DNA from: Planctomycetota bacterium
GTDB lineage: Bacteria > Planctomycetota > UBA1135 > GCA-002686595
DNA length: 64,000 nucleotides
Direction of reading: 5' to 3'
Assembly (NCBI GenBank): GCA_023150475.1
Contig: JAKLKU010000022.1
Location: forward strand, 31,074-95,073
In this document: positions 40,972 to 48,774 of the stretch, one piece after another
Layout of the letters: the number at the start of each line of letters is the position of its first letter
How positions within the stretch are numbered: position 1 is the first letter of the stretch
The notes under the pieces: model-generated
What the model saw: the letters and a program-made list of their open reading frames with translations, nothing else
What the model was told of the DNA's origin: nothing
The model's database searches: none
Program-made: the position numbers and the translations under genes

Positions 40972-42165
40972 TCAGTGGCCGTCGCCGCTCGATTTCGCGG
41001 GCTCGGGCACCGCGGAAAATCTCCATACGAACAGGCCCTTCTCCAAGTCGACGCCGACGAGCACGTGCTCGTCGAGCGTCGCCACGTTCCAGAGCCCGGA
41101 GAGTCTCGGCGTGTCGTCCTTCGGCACGGTGTCGAAGTGCGCGAGCGCTTCACCGGTGGAAGCGTCGAACACGAGCAATCCGCGCCTGCAAGCGGCGACG
41201 GCGATCCGTGCGCCGAACGGCGCCGCGTGTTGCGCGACGCCGACGCGCACGAGCGGCGAACTCTCGCGTGCGAGTCCGTTCCGAGGCGCGGTCGAGAGGC
41301 GCACGAGTTCGGTTTCGCTCGGGCCGTTCGCGGTCGCTTCGCGCTCGTCGAGCGCGAGGATGCGCTCGCCCTCTCGAGTCCAAGCGAGCACGTGCGGCGT
41401 GCCGCCGTTCCACTCGACGCGGCCCAGCGTCTTCGGCGCGCGCGGATCGGCGAGGTCGAGCCATTCGACGCCCGCTCGCGTCCAACCGTCGTTGAAGCCG
41501 TTCGCGCACGCGGCGCGCGTCGAGCCGTCGCTCGACAGCACGAGCGAGTCGACGTAACGCTCCCGCCAACGCGCGACCAGCTTCGGCGCGCGCGGCTCGC
41601 TCACGTCGTACGTCGCGAGCCCCCCGCGCCCCGCCGCGACGTAGAGCCGCCCGCGGGCGTCGTCGAGCGCGAGCGCAGGTTGGGTCGCGTCGCCCGAGTC
41701 GAGTTCGGCGAGCTCGCGCACGTCGCCGTCGGCCGTCGGCGTCGGGGCGAGCACGGTGATCCGCCCGCGCGAATCCGTCGCGAACACCGCCGCGTCGTTC
41801 GCGACCAACGCGCGTGCCGTCGAGGGCTCGAGCGCGACGCTCCCGAGTTTCGTCGCTCGCTCGGGATCGGTGACGTCGACACAGACGATGCCGTGCGACG
41901 TGCCGACCCACGCGTGCACGTTCGTTCCGGCGCGTCGCACGGCGAGCCCGCAGGCCGAAGTCGCGTCCTTCCGCAGTGCCCCGAGCGACGACCAACTCGT
42001 CAGCGCGATCCCGCGCGCCGGGAAGAGCTCCGACTCGCCGTGTTCCGCGCGGCGATACGCCGCCGCGCGCCAGATCTCCGCGGGATCGATGTCGCGCGCG
42101 CCAAGCTCGTGTGGCACGGCGAGCGCGAGCATCGCGATCGAGTTCAGAGCCCGATGCTGAACCAA
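40972..42165 (-). CDS. Diverged choice-of-anchor-B-like protein lacking the C-terminal module
   Basis: A 397-residue relative of its neighbours on both sides. It keeps IALTSWSSLGALR, AWVGTSHGIVCVDVTDPERATKLG, LYVAAGRGGLATYDVSEPRAPKLVARWRERYV, ACANGFNDGWTRAGVEWLDLADP and a final VGVDLEKGLFVWRFSA. It then stops where the paralogues continue into the module. The N-terminal IAMLALAVPHELGA is at best a weak signal. The ATG at 42165 overlaps the previous gene by 22 bp, and an in-frame ATG at 42132 would avoid the overlap. It may be a soluble, non-anchored version, coupled to the gene at 42144. Confidence 0.75.
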   Translation of the reverse strand: MVQHRALNSIAMLALAVPHELGARDIDPAEIWRAAAYRRAEHGESELFPARGIALTSWSSLGALRKDATSACGLAVRRAGTNVHAWVGTSHGIVCVDVTDPERATKLGSVALEPSTARALVANDAAVFATDSRGRITVLAPTPTADGDVRELAELDSGDATQPALALDDARGRLYVAAGRGGLATYDVSEPRAPKLVARWRERYVDSLVLSSDGSTRAACANGFNDGWTRAGVEWLDLADPRAPKTLGRVEWNGGTPHVLAWTREGERILALDEREATANGPSETELVRLSTAPRNGLARESSPLVRVGVAQHAAPFGARIAVAACRRGLLVFDASTGEALAHFDTVPKDDTPRLSGLWNVATLDEHVLVGVDLEKGLFVWRFSAVPEPAKSSGDGH

Positions 42166-43799
42166 AGCGCGTTGCTGAGGCTGTCGAAGAAGCCCGCCGG
42201 GTCGTTCGGGTCACGGCTCCAGTACTGGCAACGCACGTGCGTCGCGGCTTGCAGCGCGGGATCCGCACCGCTCTGGACGTACGCGTTGAAGTCGAACGCG
42301 AACGTACCCGTGCAATCTGCGCCGGAGCTCGACCCGCCGGAGCTCTGCACGCTGGTGCGCGTGATCGGCGACTTGACGCAGAGCGTGCCGCCGTGGAACG
42401 GCGTGTTGGCCGCTTGCGCGCCGTAGAAGAGCAAACCGAACTTCTGGTTCAGGAAGTTGGTGCCGCCGATCGTGAACGGCGACGCGGAGCTCTCGCTCGG
42501 GCTGCCGCTCGACGTGATCGCCGGCACGCAACCTTGGGAGTTGGCCTTGCCTTGGCAGTACGTCGTCGGCGCGGGCAGTCCCGCGACGCGCCAGACGAAG
42601 AGGCCTTGTTCGATGTCCGAGCCGAGGATCGTGCCGCTCGCGAAGTACGGGTAGACGTTCCAGAGCGAGTTGAAGCTCGCCTGGTCGTTGTTCGGATACG
42701 TGTCGAACCAAGCGATTTCCGTCGCGCCGAGCGGATTGGTGACGTCGAAGATGCGCAGACCGCTCGTGTAGTTCGCCTCGAAGAGCAGATTGCCCTTCAC
42801 GTAGAGGTTGTGACCGACGGCCGGGTTGCCGTTCGTGAAGCTGCCGAGGTACGTCGGGTTCGAGAGGTTCTGGATGTCGAAGACGATCGTGCGAGTCGGG
42901 AGGTTGAAGTTCCCTTCGTCGAGCTCGTCGTTGATGAAGAGATACTTCAGGTCCTCCGACGGCCAGGCCTGGTGCGAGTAGCCCGCGTTCGGCCAGAACT
43001 TGTTCGACATCACGACGATGTTGTTCTTGTCGGTGACGTCGAGCACGTCGAGCCCGGTGTTCGCCCATCCGCCGTTCAAGCCGCTGCACGCGAAAGCGAT
43101 CTGCTTGCCCGCGTACGGCCCGGACGTGTAGGTCACCGGCGTGACTTCGTGCACGTAGCGCGTCTGCCATTGGCCGACCAAAGTCGGGTTGGCGGGGTTC
43201 GCGAGGCTGTAGATGCGCAAGCCGTTGCTCGAGCCGCCGGCGCGGTAGAGGTAGCCGCTCGCTTGGTCGATCGCGATCGTGTGCGTCGAGAGCGAACCGC
43301 CGGTGGTCACCGTGTTGACCAACGTGACCTGCCCCGCATCGATGTTCGCGAGGTCGATCACTTGGATGCCGACCGAGCTTTCCTTCACGGCGTACGCGTA
43401 GTGCGAGTACGTGCGGACGTCGCCCCAGAGGCTGCCTTGCGCGGAGATCACGCCGACGAGCTGCGCGTTCGCGGGATCGGTGACTTCGACGAAGCCGGTG
43501 CCGTTCGAGAGCGAGATCAGCGCGTACTCGCGGCCGGACGGCGACGTGTAGCCGTAGCAGCTCGCGCCGTTGACCTGGTTCGCGCCGAAGACCGAGAGCG
43601 GCAGCCAGCTCTGCAGACTGATGCCGTTCGACTGGAACGCGCTTGCGGCGAGCGTGCTGCCGACGCCCGGCTGCGACGCGCGCCAGGCTTCGCCACGGTA
43701 CGGCGCCTTGCGATCGAGGATCTTGCCGTCGTCTTCGTGCGCGAAGGCGAGCGAGCTGACGAACGTGGCGAACGCGAGTGCGACGACGGAACGCTTCAT
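42144..43799 (-). CDS. Choice-of-anchor-B family secreted protein with C-terminal module
   Basis: A 551-residue exported protein: signal MKRSVVALAFATFVSSLAFA, mature start HEDDGKILDRKAPYRGEAW. The family segments are complete (GISLQSWLPLSVFG, GYTSPSGREYALIS, GSLWGDVRTYSHYAYAVKESSVGIQVIDLANID, HNLYVKGNLLFEANYTSGLRIFD, GSDIEQGLFVWRVAG). Its end is the long-form module (TYCQGKANSQGCVPAITSSGSPS, PFHGGTLCVKSPITRTS, DCTGTFAFDFNAYV, YWSRDPNDPAG). It is the first gene of the minus-strand cluster that continues through 40972, 39245 and 36526; spacing suggests that only 42144-40972 share a transcript. Confidence 0.88.
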   Translation of the reverse strand: MKRSVVALAFATFVSSLAFAHEDDGKILDRKAPYRGEAWRASQPGVGSTLAASAFQSNGISLQSWLPLSVFGANQVNGASCYGYTSPSGREYALISLSNGTGFVEVTDPANAQLVGVISAQGSLWGDVRTYSHYAYAVKESSVGIQVIDLANIDAGQVTLVNTVTTGGSLSTHTIAIDQASGYLYRAGGSSNGLRIYSLANPANPTLVGQWQTRYVHEVTPVTYTSGPYAGKQIAFACSGLNGGWANTGLDVLDVTDKNNIVVMSNKFWPNAGYSHQAWPSEDLKYLFINDELDEGNFNLPTRTIVFDIQNLSNPTYLGSFTNGNPAVGHNLYVKGNLLFEANYTSGLRIFDVTNPLGATEIAWFDTYPNNDQASFNSLWNVYPYFASGTILGSDIEQGLFVWRVAGLPAPTTYCQGKANSQGCVPAITSSGSPSESSASPFTIGGTNFLNQKFGLLFYGAQAANTPFHGGTLCVKSPITRTSVQSSGGSSSGADCTGTFAFDFNAYVQSGADPALQAATHVRCQYWSRDPNDPAGFFDSLSNALWFSIGL

Positions 43800-43847
43800 C
43801 CAGGAACCTGCCGGCTGGAAGTGGAAGAGGGGGGACGGACCGTTCGG

Positions 43848-43853
43848 AGGATA
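43848..43853 (-). promoter_or_regulatory. Candidate -10 element (TATCCT), choice-of-anchor-B gene at 42144
   Basis: Minus-strand GCTATCCT, 49 bases before the start codon at 43799, within the 146-bp gap after the peroxidase gene. Confidence 0.3.
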
Positions 43854-43945
43854 GCCCTAGCGACGGGCCGATGCTGTACGACGCAGCGAGCGCCCGAGAA
43901 GTTCGCTCGGAGTTCGCGGATCCCACGAAGTGCGGTCTCGCACGC

Positions 43946-45241
43946 TCAGCGTGCGCCCGGCGGACGGCGAAGTTCTTCGGGCGGGTCGGTGCCGTCGAGC
44001 GTGCGCAGGAACTCGACCAGGTCCGCGATCTCGACATCGGTGAGACCCAGCGGCTGGAGGATCGTCTCCTGGTGGTGTCCGACCGGCAGCGCGCCTTCCA
44101 TCGTCGAGTAGAAGCGCACGACCTGTTCGAGCGTCGTGAACTGGCCCTCGTGCATGTACGGCGCGGTGCGCGCGACGTTGCGCAGGCTCGGCGTCTTGAA
44201 CTCGCCCCACATCTCGGGCGCGGAGCGCACCGTGGAAAGCCGCAGGGCCGCATCGCCGTCGCGCGCGTCGCTGAAGCGCGAAGCGGCGTTGAACGGGTGC
44301 TCCTTCACGAGCTTCGCGCCGGCGTGGCGTCCGGAATCACGCGGCGGCGGGCCGGCGAGCGGCACGAGACCGAGCGCGTGGAACTCGCCGTCGCTGAAGT
44401 TCGGCCCCGAGTGGCACAACCGGCAGTTCGCCTTGCCGACGAAGAGCGCGAGCCCACGTTGCGCGGAAGGCGAGAGCGCCGCGAGTTTCGTCGTATCGCC
44501 GTCGACGAGCCCCTCCACGAAACGATCGAACGGCGCGGGCCCGGTGACCAGCTTGCGTTGGTACGCCGCGAACGACTTCGCCAGGTTCGCGAGCACGACG
44601 TCGATCGCGTCGCGGTCCTCCTCGCGCATGCCGAGCCACGCGGCGTTCGCGCTCGCGTTCGTCGCCGACGGCTTCGCGTCGCGCGGGAAACGCGTGCGGT
44701 CGGCGACGTCGGGCGGCGCGCCGAAGAGCTCGGTGTACGCCGCGCGCAGCGCCGCATCCTCGGCGACGAGCGCCGCGGCGCCGACACGCGTCGCGCCCAT
44801 CTCGGCGTCGTTCTCGAGCGGCCCGGGCGCTTGCGCCCACAACGTGTCGGCGCGGCCGTCCCAGAAGAACCAACGGTTGTAGGCGACGTCGAGCACGCTC
44901 GGCGTGTGCCGCTCGAGCTTCCCGAGGCCTTCGCCGAGCTGTTTGCCGTCGGTGAACGCGCGCTCGGGCTCGTGGCACGTCGCGCACGAGATCTCGCCGT
45001 TCTTCGACCAGCGCGTTTCGAAGAACAGCCGCTGCCCGAAGGCGGCCGCTCGGGGATCGTCGGCGACGCGGTTCGTCGGATCGGCGGGCGGCGGCGGTCG
45101 CGGCGAATGTTGGCGGATGCGCGTCAGCGTCTTCGCGTCGAACTCGGGCGCGGCGGCCGCCGGGTCCTGCGCCGCCGCGACGATCGCGGGGAGAGCGCAG
45201 AGCAGCGCAAGGCACGCGACGAACGACGCCCGACGCTTCAT
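43946..45241 (-). CDS. Di-heme cytochrome c peroxidase / MauG family protein
   Basis: A 431-residue exported protein; the start at 45241 overlaps the upstream stop (ATGA) and gives the signal MKRRASFVACLALLCALPAIVAAA. It has two c-type heme sites: CATCH (C86-H90) in the N-terminal half and CRLCH (C273-H277). Family segments are FGQRLFFETRWS, RHTPSVLDVAYNRWFFWDGRADTLWAQ, FKTPSLRNVARTAPYMHEGQFTTLEQVV and EIADLVEFLRTL. It reduces peroxide with electrons from small c-type donors or, if MauG-like, modifies a protein. The M-H context (YMHEGQFTTLEQV) is standard in this superfamily. It is the last gene of the NHL / YtkA-like / peroxidase operon. Confidence 0.92.
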   Translation of the reverse strand: MKRRASFVACLALLCALPAIVAAAQDPAAAAPEFDAKTLTRIRQHSPRPPPPADPTNRVADDPRAAAFGQRLFFETRWSKNGEISCATCHEPERAFTDGKQLGEGLGKLERHTPSVLDVAYNRWFFWDGRADTLWAQAPGPLENDAEMGATRVGAAALVAEDAALRAAYTELFGAPPDVADRTRFPRDAKPSATNASANAAWLGMREEDRDAIDVVLANLAKSFAAYQRKLVTGPAPFDRFVEGLVDGDTTKLAALSPSAQRGLALFVGKANCRLCHSGPNFSDGEFHALGLVPLAGPPPRDSGRHAGAKLVKEHPFNAASRFSDARDGDAALRLSTVRSAPEMWGEFKTPSLRNVARTAPYMHEGQFTTLEQVVRFYSTMEGALPVGHHQETILQPLGLTDVEIADLVEFLRTLDGTDPPEELRRPPGAR

Positions 45242-45786
45242 TCGAGCTCGACGTGGACCTGGGCGCGCTCGGTGAGTTCGTCCTTCGACACGTCGAAGTA
45301 GAGCTCCCAACGTCCGGGCATGTGGAAGAGCATCCCCTGAGCTTCGATCGAGCCGTCGTCGCGCTTGACGAACTTCGGCGCGCGCGCCATGCCGTGGCCG
45401 TGATCGGGCATCGCCGCGTCGATCACGAGCTCGACGTCGCGCAGCACGACGTCCGGCGCGTCGGCGGCGAAGACCCACGCACGGAGCGAGAACTCGTCGT
45501 TCATCGGGATCTCGGCGGGTTCGGTGCGCCAGCGCACGAGGTAGGCACCCGCGCCGCTTCGCGTCTCGCGCGCGCCGAGCCACGCGGGCGGCGGAGCTTG
45601 CGGCGCCGGCTTGGGTGCCGGGGCTTCGGAGTCGGACTGCGCATGCGGCTCCTTGGCGCGCGACGCGTTTTCGCGCTGCGCCGGGCCGGCCTCGATCACG
45701 TCCTTGAGTCGCGTTTCCTGCGCGCGCGGCGCGCCGCAGCTCGTGAGCACGAGCCCGAGCGCCGCGAGGAAGAGCGAGAGCTTCAT
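45238..45786 (-). CDS. YtkA-like lipoprotein
   Basis: A 182-residue lipoprotein. The signal MKLSLFLAALGLVLTSCGAP has C17 as lipid site, followed by a Pro/Ala-rich linker. A single beta-sandwich follows: YLVRWRTEPAEIPMNDEFSLRAWVF, VIDAAMPDHGHGMARAPKFV, GSIEAQGMLFHMPGRWELYFDV. The MPxHGHGM / HMPGRWE pattern is that of YtkA-like and FixH-like domains, which often serve in copper or heme-copper oxidase assembly. Together with the di-heme peroxidase this suggests periplasmic redox or copper chemistry. It overlaps both neighbours by four bases (ATGA at 45783 and at 45238). Confidence 0.82.
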   Translation of the reverse strand: MKLSLFLAALGLVLTSCGAPRAQETRLKDVIEAGPAQRENASRAKEPHAQSDSEAPAPKPAPQAPPPAWLGARETRSGAGAYLVRWRTEPAEIPMNDEFSLRAWVFAADAPDVVLRDVELVIDAAMPDHGHGMARAPKFVKRDDGSIEAQGMLFHMPGRWELYFDVSKDELTERAQVHVELE

Positions 45787-47690
45787 CGATTGCCTCCGCG
45801 CAGCTCGCGCGTGAAGAGTCGCGAGCCGAACCAACCCAGGATCTCGCCCGCGCGTTCGCCCGCGACGCCGCGGATCACGCCGCGGTGGTTGCCCCAGTCG
45901 AGCACGACGAGCTCGCCGCGGCCGTCGAGCGCGAGTCCACGCGGCTTGAAGTACTGATCGACGCCGAGCCCGGGCGCGCCGATGCGCGCGTCGAGCTTGC
46001 CGCCTGCTTCGAGATTGCCGGCGACCGTGAAGCAAGCGAGCGTCGCCGTGCGCCGATCGCTCACCCACACGCGGCCCTGCGCGTCGACGGCGACGCCACT
46101 CGGCGCGAGGAGCTCGTGGCGACCGAGCGTCGTGCGCTCCTTGCCGTCGCCGCCGAAGACGCGCACGACGCCCGCGAGCCGATCGGCGACGTACACGTTG
46201 CCCTGGGCGTCGACCGCTAGACCGTCGACCGACTGGAACGGCGTCGCGCCCTGATCGAGCTTGCCGACGAGCGCGAACTTCGCGTCGACGATCCACACTT
46301 CGAGGTTGCGCGGGTCGCAGACGAAGAGTCGGCCCGTCGCGTCGAGCGCGAGCGCCTCGGGCTCGATGATCCAGCGCGCGCCGAAGTCCTTGCCGAGCGC
46401 GTGCAGCTTCGCGAAGTCGAGCGAGCGCGCGAACGCGAGCAAGTAGGGGTCGAAACGCAGCTCGCCGGTGTAATCGCCGACGATCGCGAAGGTCGAGAGG
46501 CGCGCGTTCGCCGGATCGCTGACGTGCACCAGCTTGCGTTCGAGGTCGAGCGCGGCGTCGTACGGCCGCAGGAGCTCGCCCGGACGCGTGCCGTGGATGC
46601 CGGTGGTCGTGATCTGGATCGGTTCGGGCAATTCGGCGCGGTAGAGCGCGAGCTGCGACGCGCCCGGCTCGAGCACGACGATCAAGTTGCCCGCGGCACC
46701 GAGCTCGGGCCCGAAGTGCGCCGAGACATTGCGCTCCGGCGGCAGCGGCGGTGGTTGCGTCGGATCGGGCGGCGGTTCCGGCCCGAAGACTTGGACGCGG
46801 TTCTCGAAGCCTTCGCAGAGCAGCATCTGCTTGCCGTCCGCGGACAGCGCGATCGCGTCGGGGTAGTGGATCTTGCCGTTGCCTTCGCGCGGCAGGAGCG
46901 AGTGCACCGCGATCTCGTCCTTCCAGTTGCCGTCGAGGTCGAAGACCTGCACGCGGTGGTTCTCGCGGTCGACGACGTAGAGGCGTTCGCCGAGGAGCTC
47001 GAGCGACGACGGGTACGCGAACTGACCGGGGTAGGGTCCGAAGTCGCCGAAGCTCGCGAGGTGTTTGCCGCTCGCATCGAACTTCTGCACGCGATGGTTG
47101 TCGGAGTCCGCGACGAAGACGTTGCCTCGAGCGTCGACGGCGACGTCGAGCGGCGCCAGGAACTCGCCGTTCGCGCTGCCGCGCTTGCCGATCACGACGA
47201 GCGGCTTGCCGTCGAAGTCGAGCACCTGCACGCGGTCGTTGCGCGAGTCGGCCACGTAGAGCTTCGCGCCCGCGATGCAGATCCCGCGCGGCGTGTTGAA
47301 CTCACCGGGCGCGGCGCCGCGGCGGCCGATGCGGCTGCCGTCCGCGAGCACGATGCAGTGAGCACCTGCGTCGGAGACGAACAGCCGTGCCGCTTCGCCC
47401 TCCGTCGCGGCGAGACCGCGGGGCTCCACCACGCTCTCGGGAAAGCTCGCGCCCCAGGACTCGCTCCATTTGCCATCGGCGTCGAGCGCACGGACCACTC
47501 GGTTCTCTGCTTGGGCGATCCACCAACCCGCGTCGATGGCGATCGCAGCCGACGGCTCCTCGAGCCCATCGACTTGGAAGCGGAACTCCGCGAGCCGCGG
47601 CGGCGCGGGCGCGTCCTGCGCTCCAGCGCGAGGCGCGAGTGCGGCGAGGGCGAGAGCGACGGCGGCAGGGAGAGCGCTTCGGAGCAACAT
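45783..47690 (-). CDS. Secreted NHL-repeat beta-propeller protein
   Basis: A 635-residue exported protein with signal MLLRSALPAAVALALAALAPRAGA. Its NHL repeats include GEFNTPRGICIAGAKLYVADSRNDRVQVLDFDGKPL, GEFLAPLDVAVDARGNVFVADSDNHRVQKFDASG and GVAVDAQGRVWVSDRRT. A Pro-rich insertion lies around residues 305-315. Two propellers may be present, as the repeats resume after a gap near residues 360-420. It heads the operon that also encodes the YtkA-like lipoprotein and the di-heme peroxidase and may present or scaffold the redox partners. It has no C-terminal sorting module. Confidence 0.85.
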   Translation of the reverse strand: MLLRSALPAAVALALAALAPRAGAQDAPAPPRLAEFRFQVDGLEEPSAAIAIDAGWWIAQAENRVVRALDADGKWSESWGASFPESVVEPRGLAATEGEAARLFVSDAGAHCIVLADGSRIGRRGAAPGEFNTPRGICIAGAKLYVADSRNDRVQVLDFDGKPLVVIGKRGSANGEFLAPLDVAVDARGNVFVADSDNHRVQKFDASGKHLASFGDFGPYPGQFAYPSSLELLGERLYVVDRENHRVQVFDLDGNWKDEIAVHSLLPREGNGKIHYPDAIALSADGKQMLLCEGFENRVQVFGPEPPPDPTQPPPLPPERNVSAHFGPELGAAGNLIVVLEPGASQLALYRAELPEPIQITTTGIHGTRPGELLRPYDAALDLERKLVHVSDPANARLSTFAIVGDYTGELRFDPYLLAFARSLDFAKLHALGKDFGARWIIEPEALALDATGRLFVCDPRNLEVWIVDAKFALVGKLDQGATPFQSVDGLAVDAQGNVYVADRLAGVVRVFGGDGKERTTLGRHELLAPSGVAVDAQGRVWVSDRRTATLACFTVAGNLEAGGKLDARIGAPGLGVDQYFKPRGLALDGRGELVVLDWGNHRGVIRGVAGERAGEILGWFGSRLFTRELRGGNR

Positions 47691-47699
47691 ACGGCGGCC

Positions 47700-47705
47700 A
47701 AGATA
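47700..47705 (-). promoter_or_regulatory. Candidate -10 element (TATCTT) of the NHL operon
   Basis: Minus-strand GCTATCTT ends ten bases before the ATG at 47690, so the message would be almost leaderless. Confidence 0.35.
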
Positions 47706-47775
47706 GCCCGCGAGCGCCCGGCTCGTCGCTACGCCTGCTGACGAGAGCGTCCCGGCCGGTCAAGATCGTCGCGGC

Positions 47776-48687
47776 GTGCCCGAACTACCCGACATCATCG
47801 TCTACGTGACACATCTCGAAGCGCGGCTTCGCGGTGCGCGGCTCGAAGGCGTGCGGCTCGCCAATCCGTTCCTGCTGCGCTCGGTCGAGCCCAAGCTCGC
47901 CGAGTTCGCGGGCCAGCGGATCGTCGGGTTCTCGCGCCTTGGCAAGCGCATCGCGTTCGAGTTCGAAGGCGAGCTCTTCTTCGTGCTCCACCTGATGATC
48001 GCGGGGCGACTGCATTGGAAGGAACGCGGCGCGCCGCTGCACAAGAAGCTCGCGCTCTGCGCGTTCGACTTCGACGTCGGCACGCTCGTGCTCACCGAGG
48101 CCGGGAGCAAGCGTCGCGCGTCGTTGCACGCGGTCCGCGGGCGCGCCGCGCTCGCCGCGCACGATCCCGGCGGGCTCGACGTGCTCACGGCGAGCTTCGA
48201 GGCGTTCGACGAGCGCCTGCGTGCCGAGAACCACACGCTCAAACGCGCGCTGACCGACCCGTCGCTCTTCGACGGCATCGGCAACGCGTACTCCGACGAG
48301 ATCCTGCATCGCGCTCGGCTCTCGCCGCTCGCGTTGACGCAGCGGCTCGATCGCAGCGAAAGCGAGCGTCTGCACGCCGCGGCGCGCGAAACGCTCGCGA
48401 CATGGATCCGAAGGTTGACGGAGCAGGCCGGAAATCGGTTCCCGGAAAAAGTGACAGCCTTTCGTACGGACATGGCGGTCCACGGACGGCATGGCGAGCC
48501 GTGCCCGGACTGCGGAGCGCCGGTGCAGCGCATCGCATACGCCGACAACGAGTGCAACTACTGCGCGCGATGCCAGAACGAGGGGCGTCTGCTCGCGGAC
48601 CGTGCGCTTTCGCGCCTGTTGAAGGATGACTGGCCGCGCACGCTCGACGAGCTCGAAGCCGCCAAACGGCGGCGCAGCGCCACCTAG
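47776..48687 (+). CDS. Formamidopyrimidine-DNA glycosylase family protein
   Basis: A 303-residue base-excision repair enzyme of the Fpg/Nei family with GTG start, giving MPELPD with the catalytic Pro2 and Glu3. Other features are K57 in SRLGKRIAFEFE, LHLMIAGRLHW in the beta sandwich, the H2TH segment FDGIGNAYSDEILHRARLSP, and a C-terminal zinc finger CPDCGAPVQRIAY...CNYCARC. It would excise oxidised bases such as 8-oxoguanine or FapyG and nick the strand. The late SNP-type variation in the DNA-binding loop makes the Fpg versus Nei specificity uncertain. It is a lone gene between unrelated secreted-protein genes. Confidence 0.9.
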   Translation: MPELPDIIVYVTHLEARLRGARLEGVRLANPFLLRSVEPKLAEFAGQRIVGFSRLGKRIAFEFEGELFFVLHLMIAGRLHWKERGAPLHKKLALCAFDFDVGTLVLTEAGSKRRASLHAVRGRAALAAHDPGGLDVLTASFEAFDERLRAENHTLKRALTDPSLFDGIGNAYSDEILHRARLSPLALTQRLDRSESERLHAAARETLATWIRRLTEQAGNRFPEKVTAFRTDMAVHGRHGEPCPDCGAPVQRIAYADNECNYCARCQNEGRLLADRALSRLLKDDWPRTLDELEAAKRRRSAT

Positions 48688-48706
48688 CGAGGTGGCGGTC
48701 TCCTTG

Positions 48707-48712
48707 TAGAGT
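48707..48712 (+). promoter_or_regulatory. Candidate -10 element (TAGAGT), first subtilisin gene
   Basis: TAGAGT lies 68 bases before the ATG at 48775. The paralogous gene at 51650 has the same hexamer at the same distance although the sequence between has diverged. Confidence 0.45.
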
Positions 48713-48774
48713 TGAGTGCCCAGCGGTGTGCCGTTCCGGCGGCCGCGTACCCACAGCATTCGAGGAGTCAGCTC

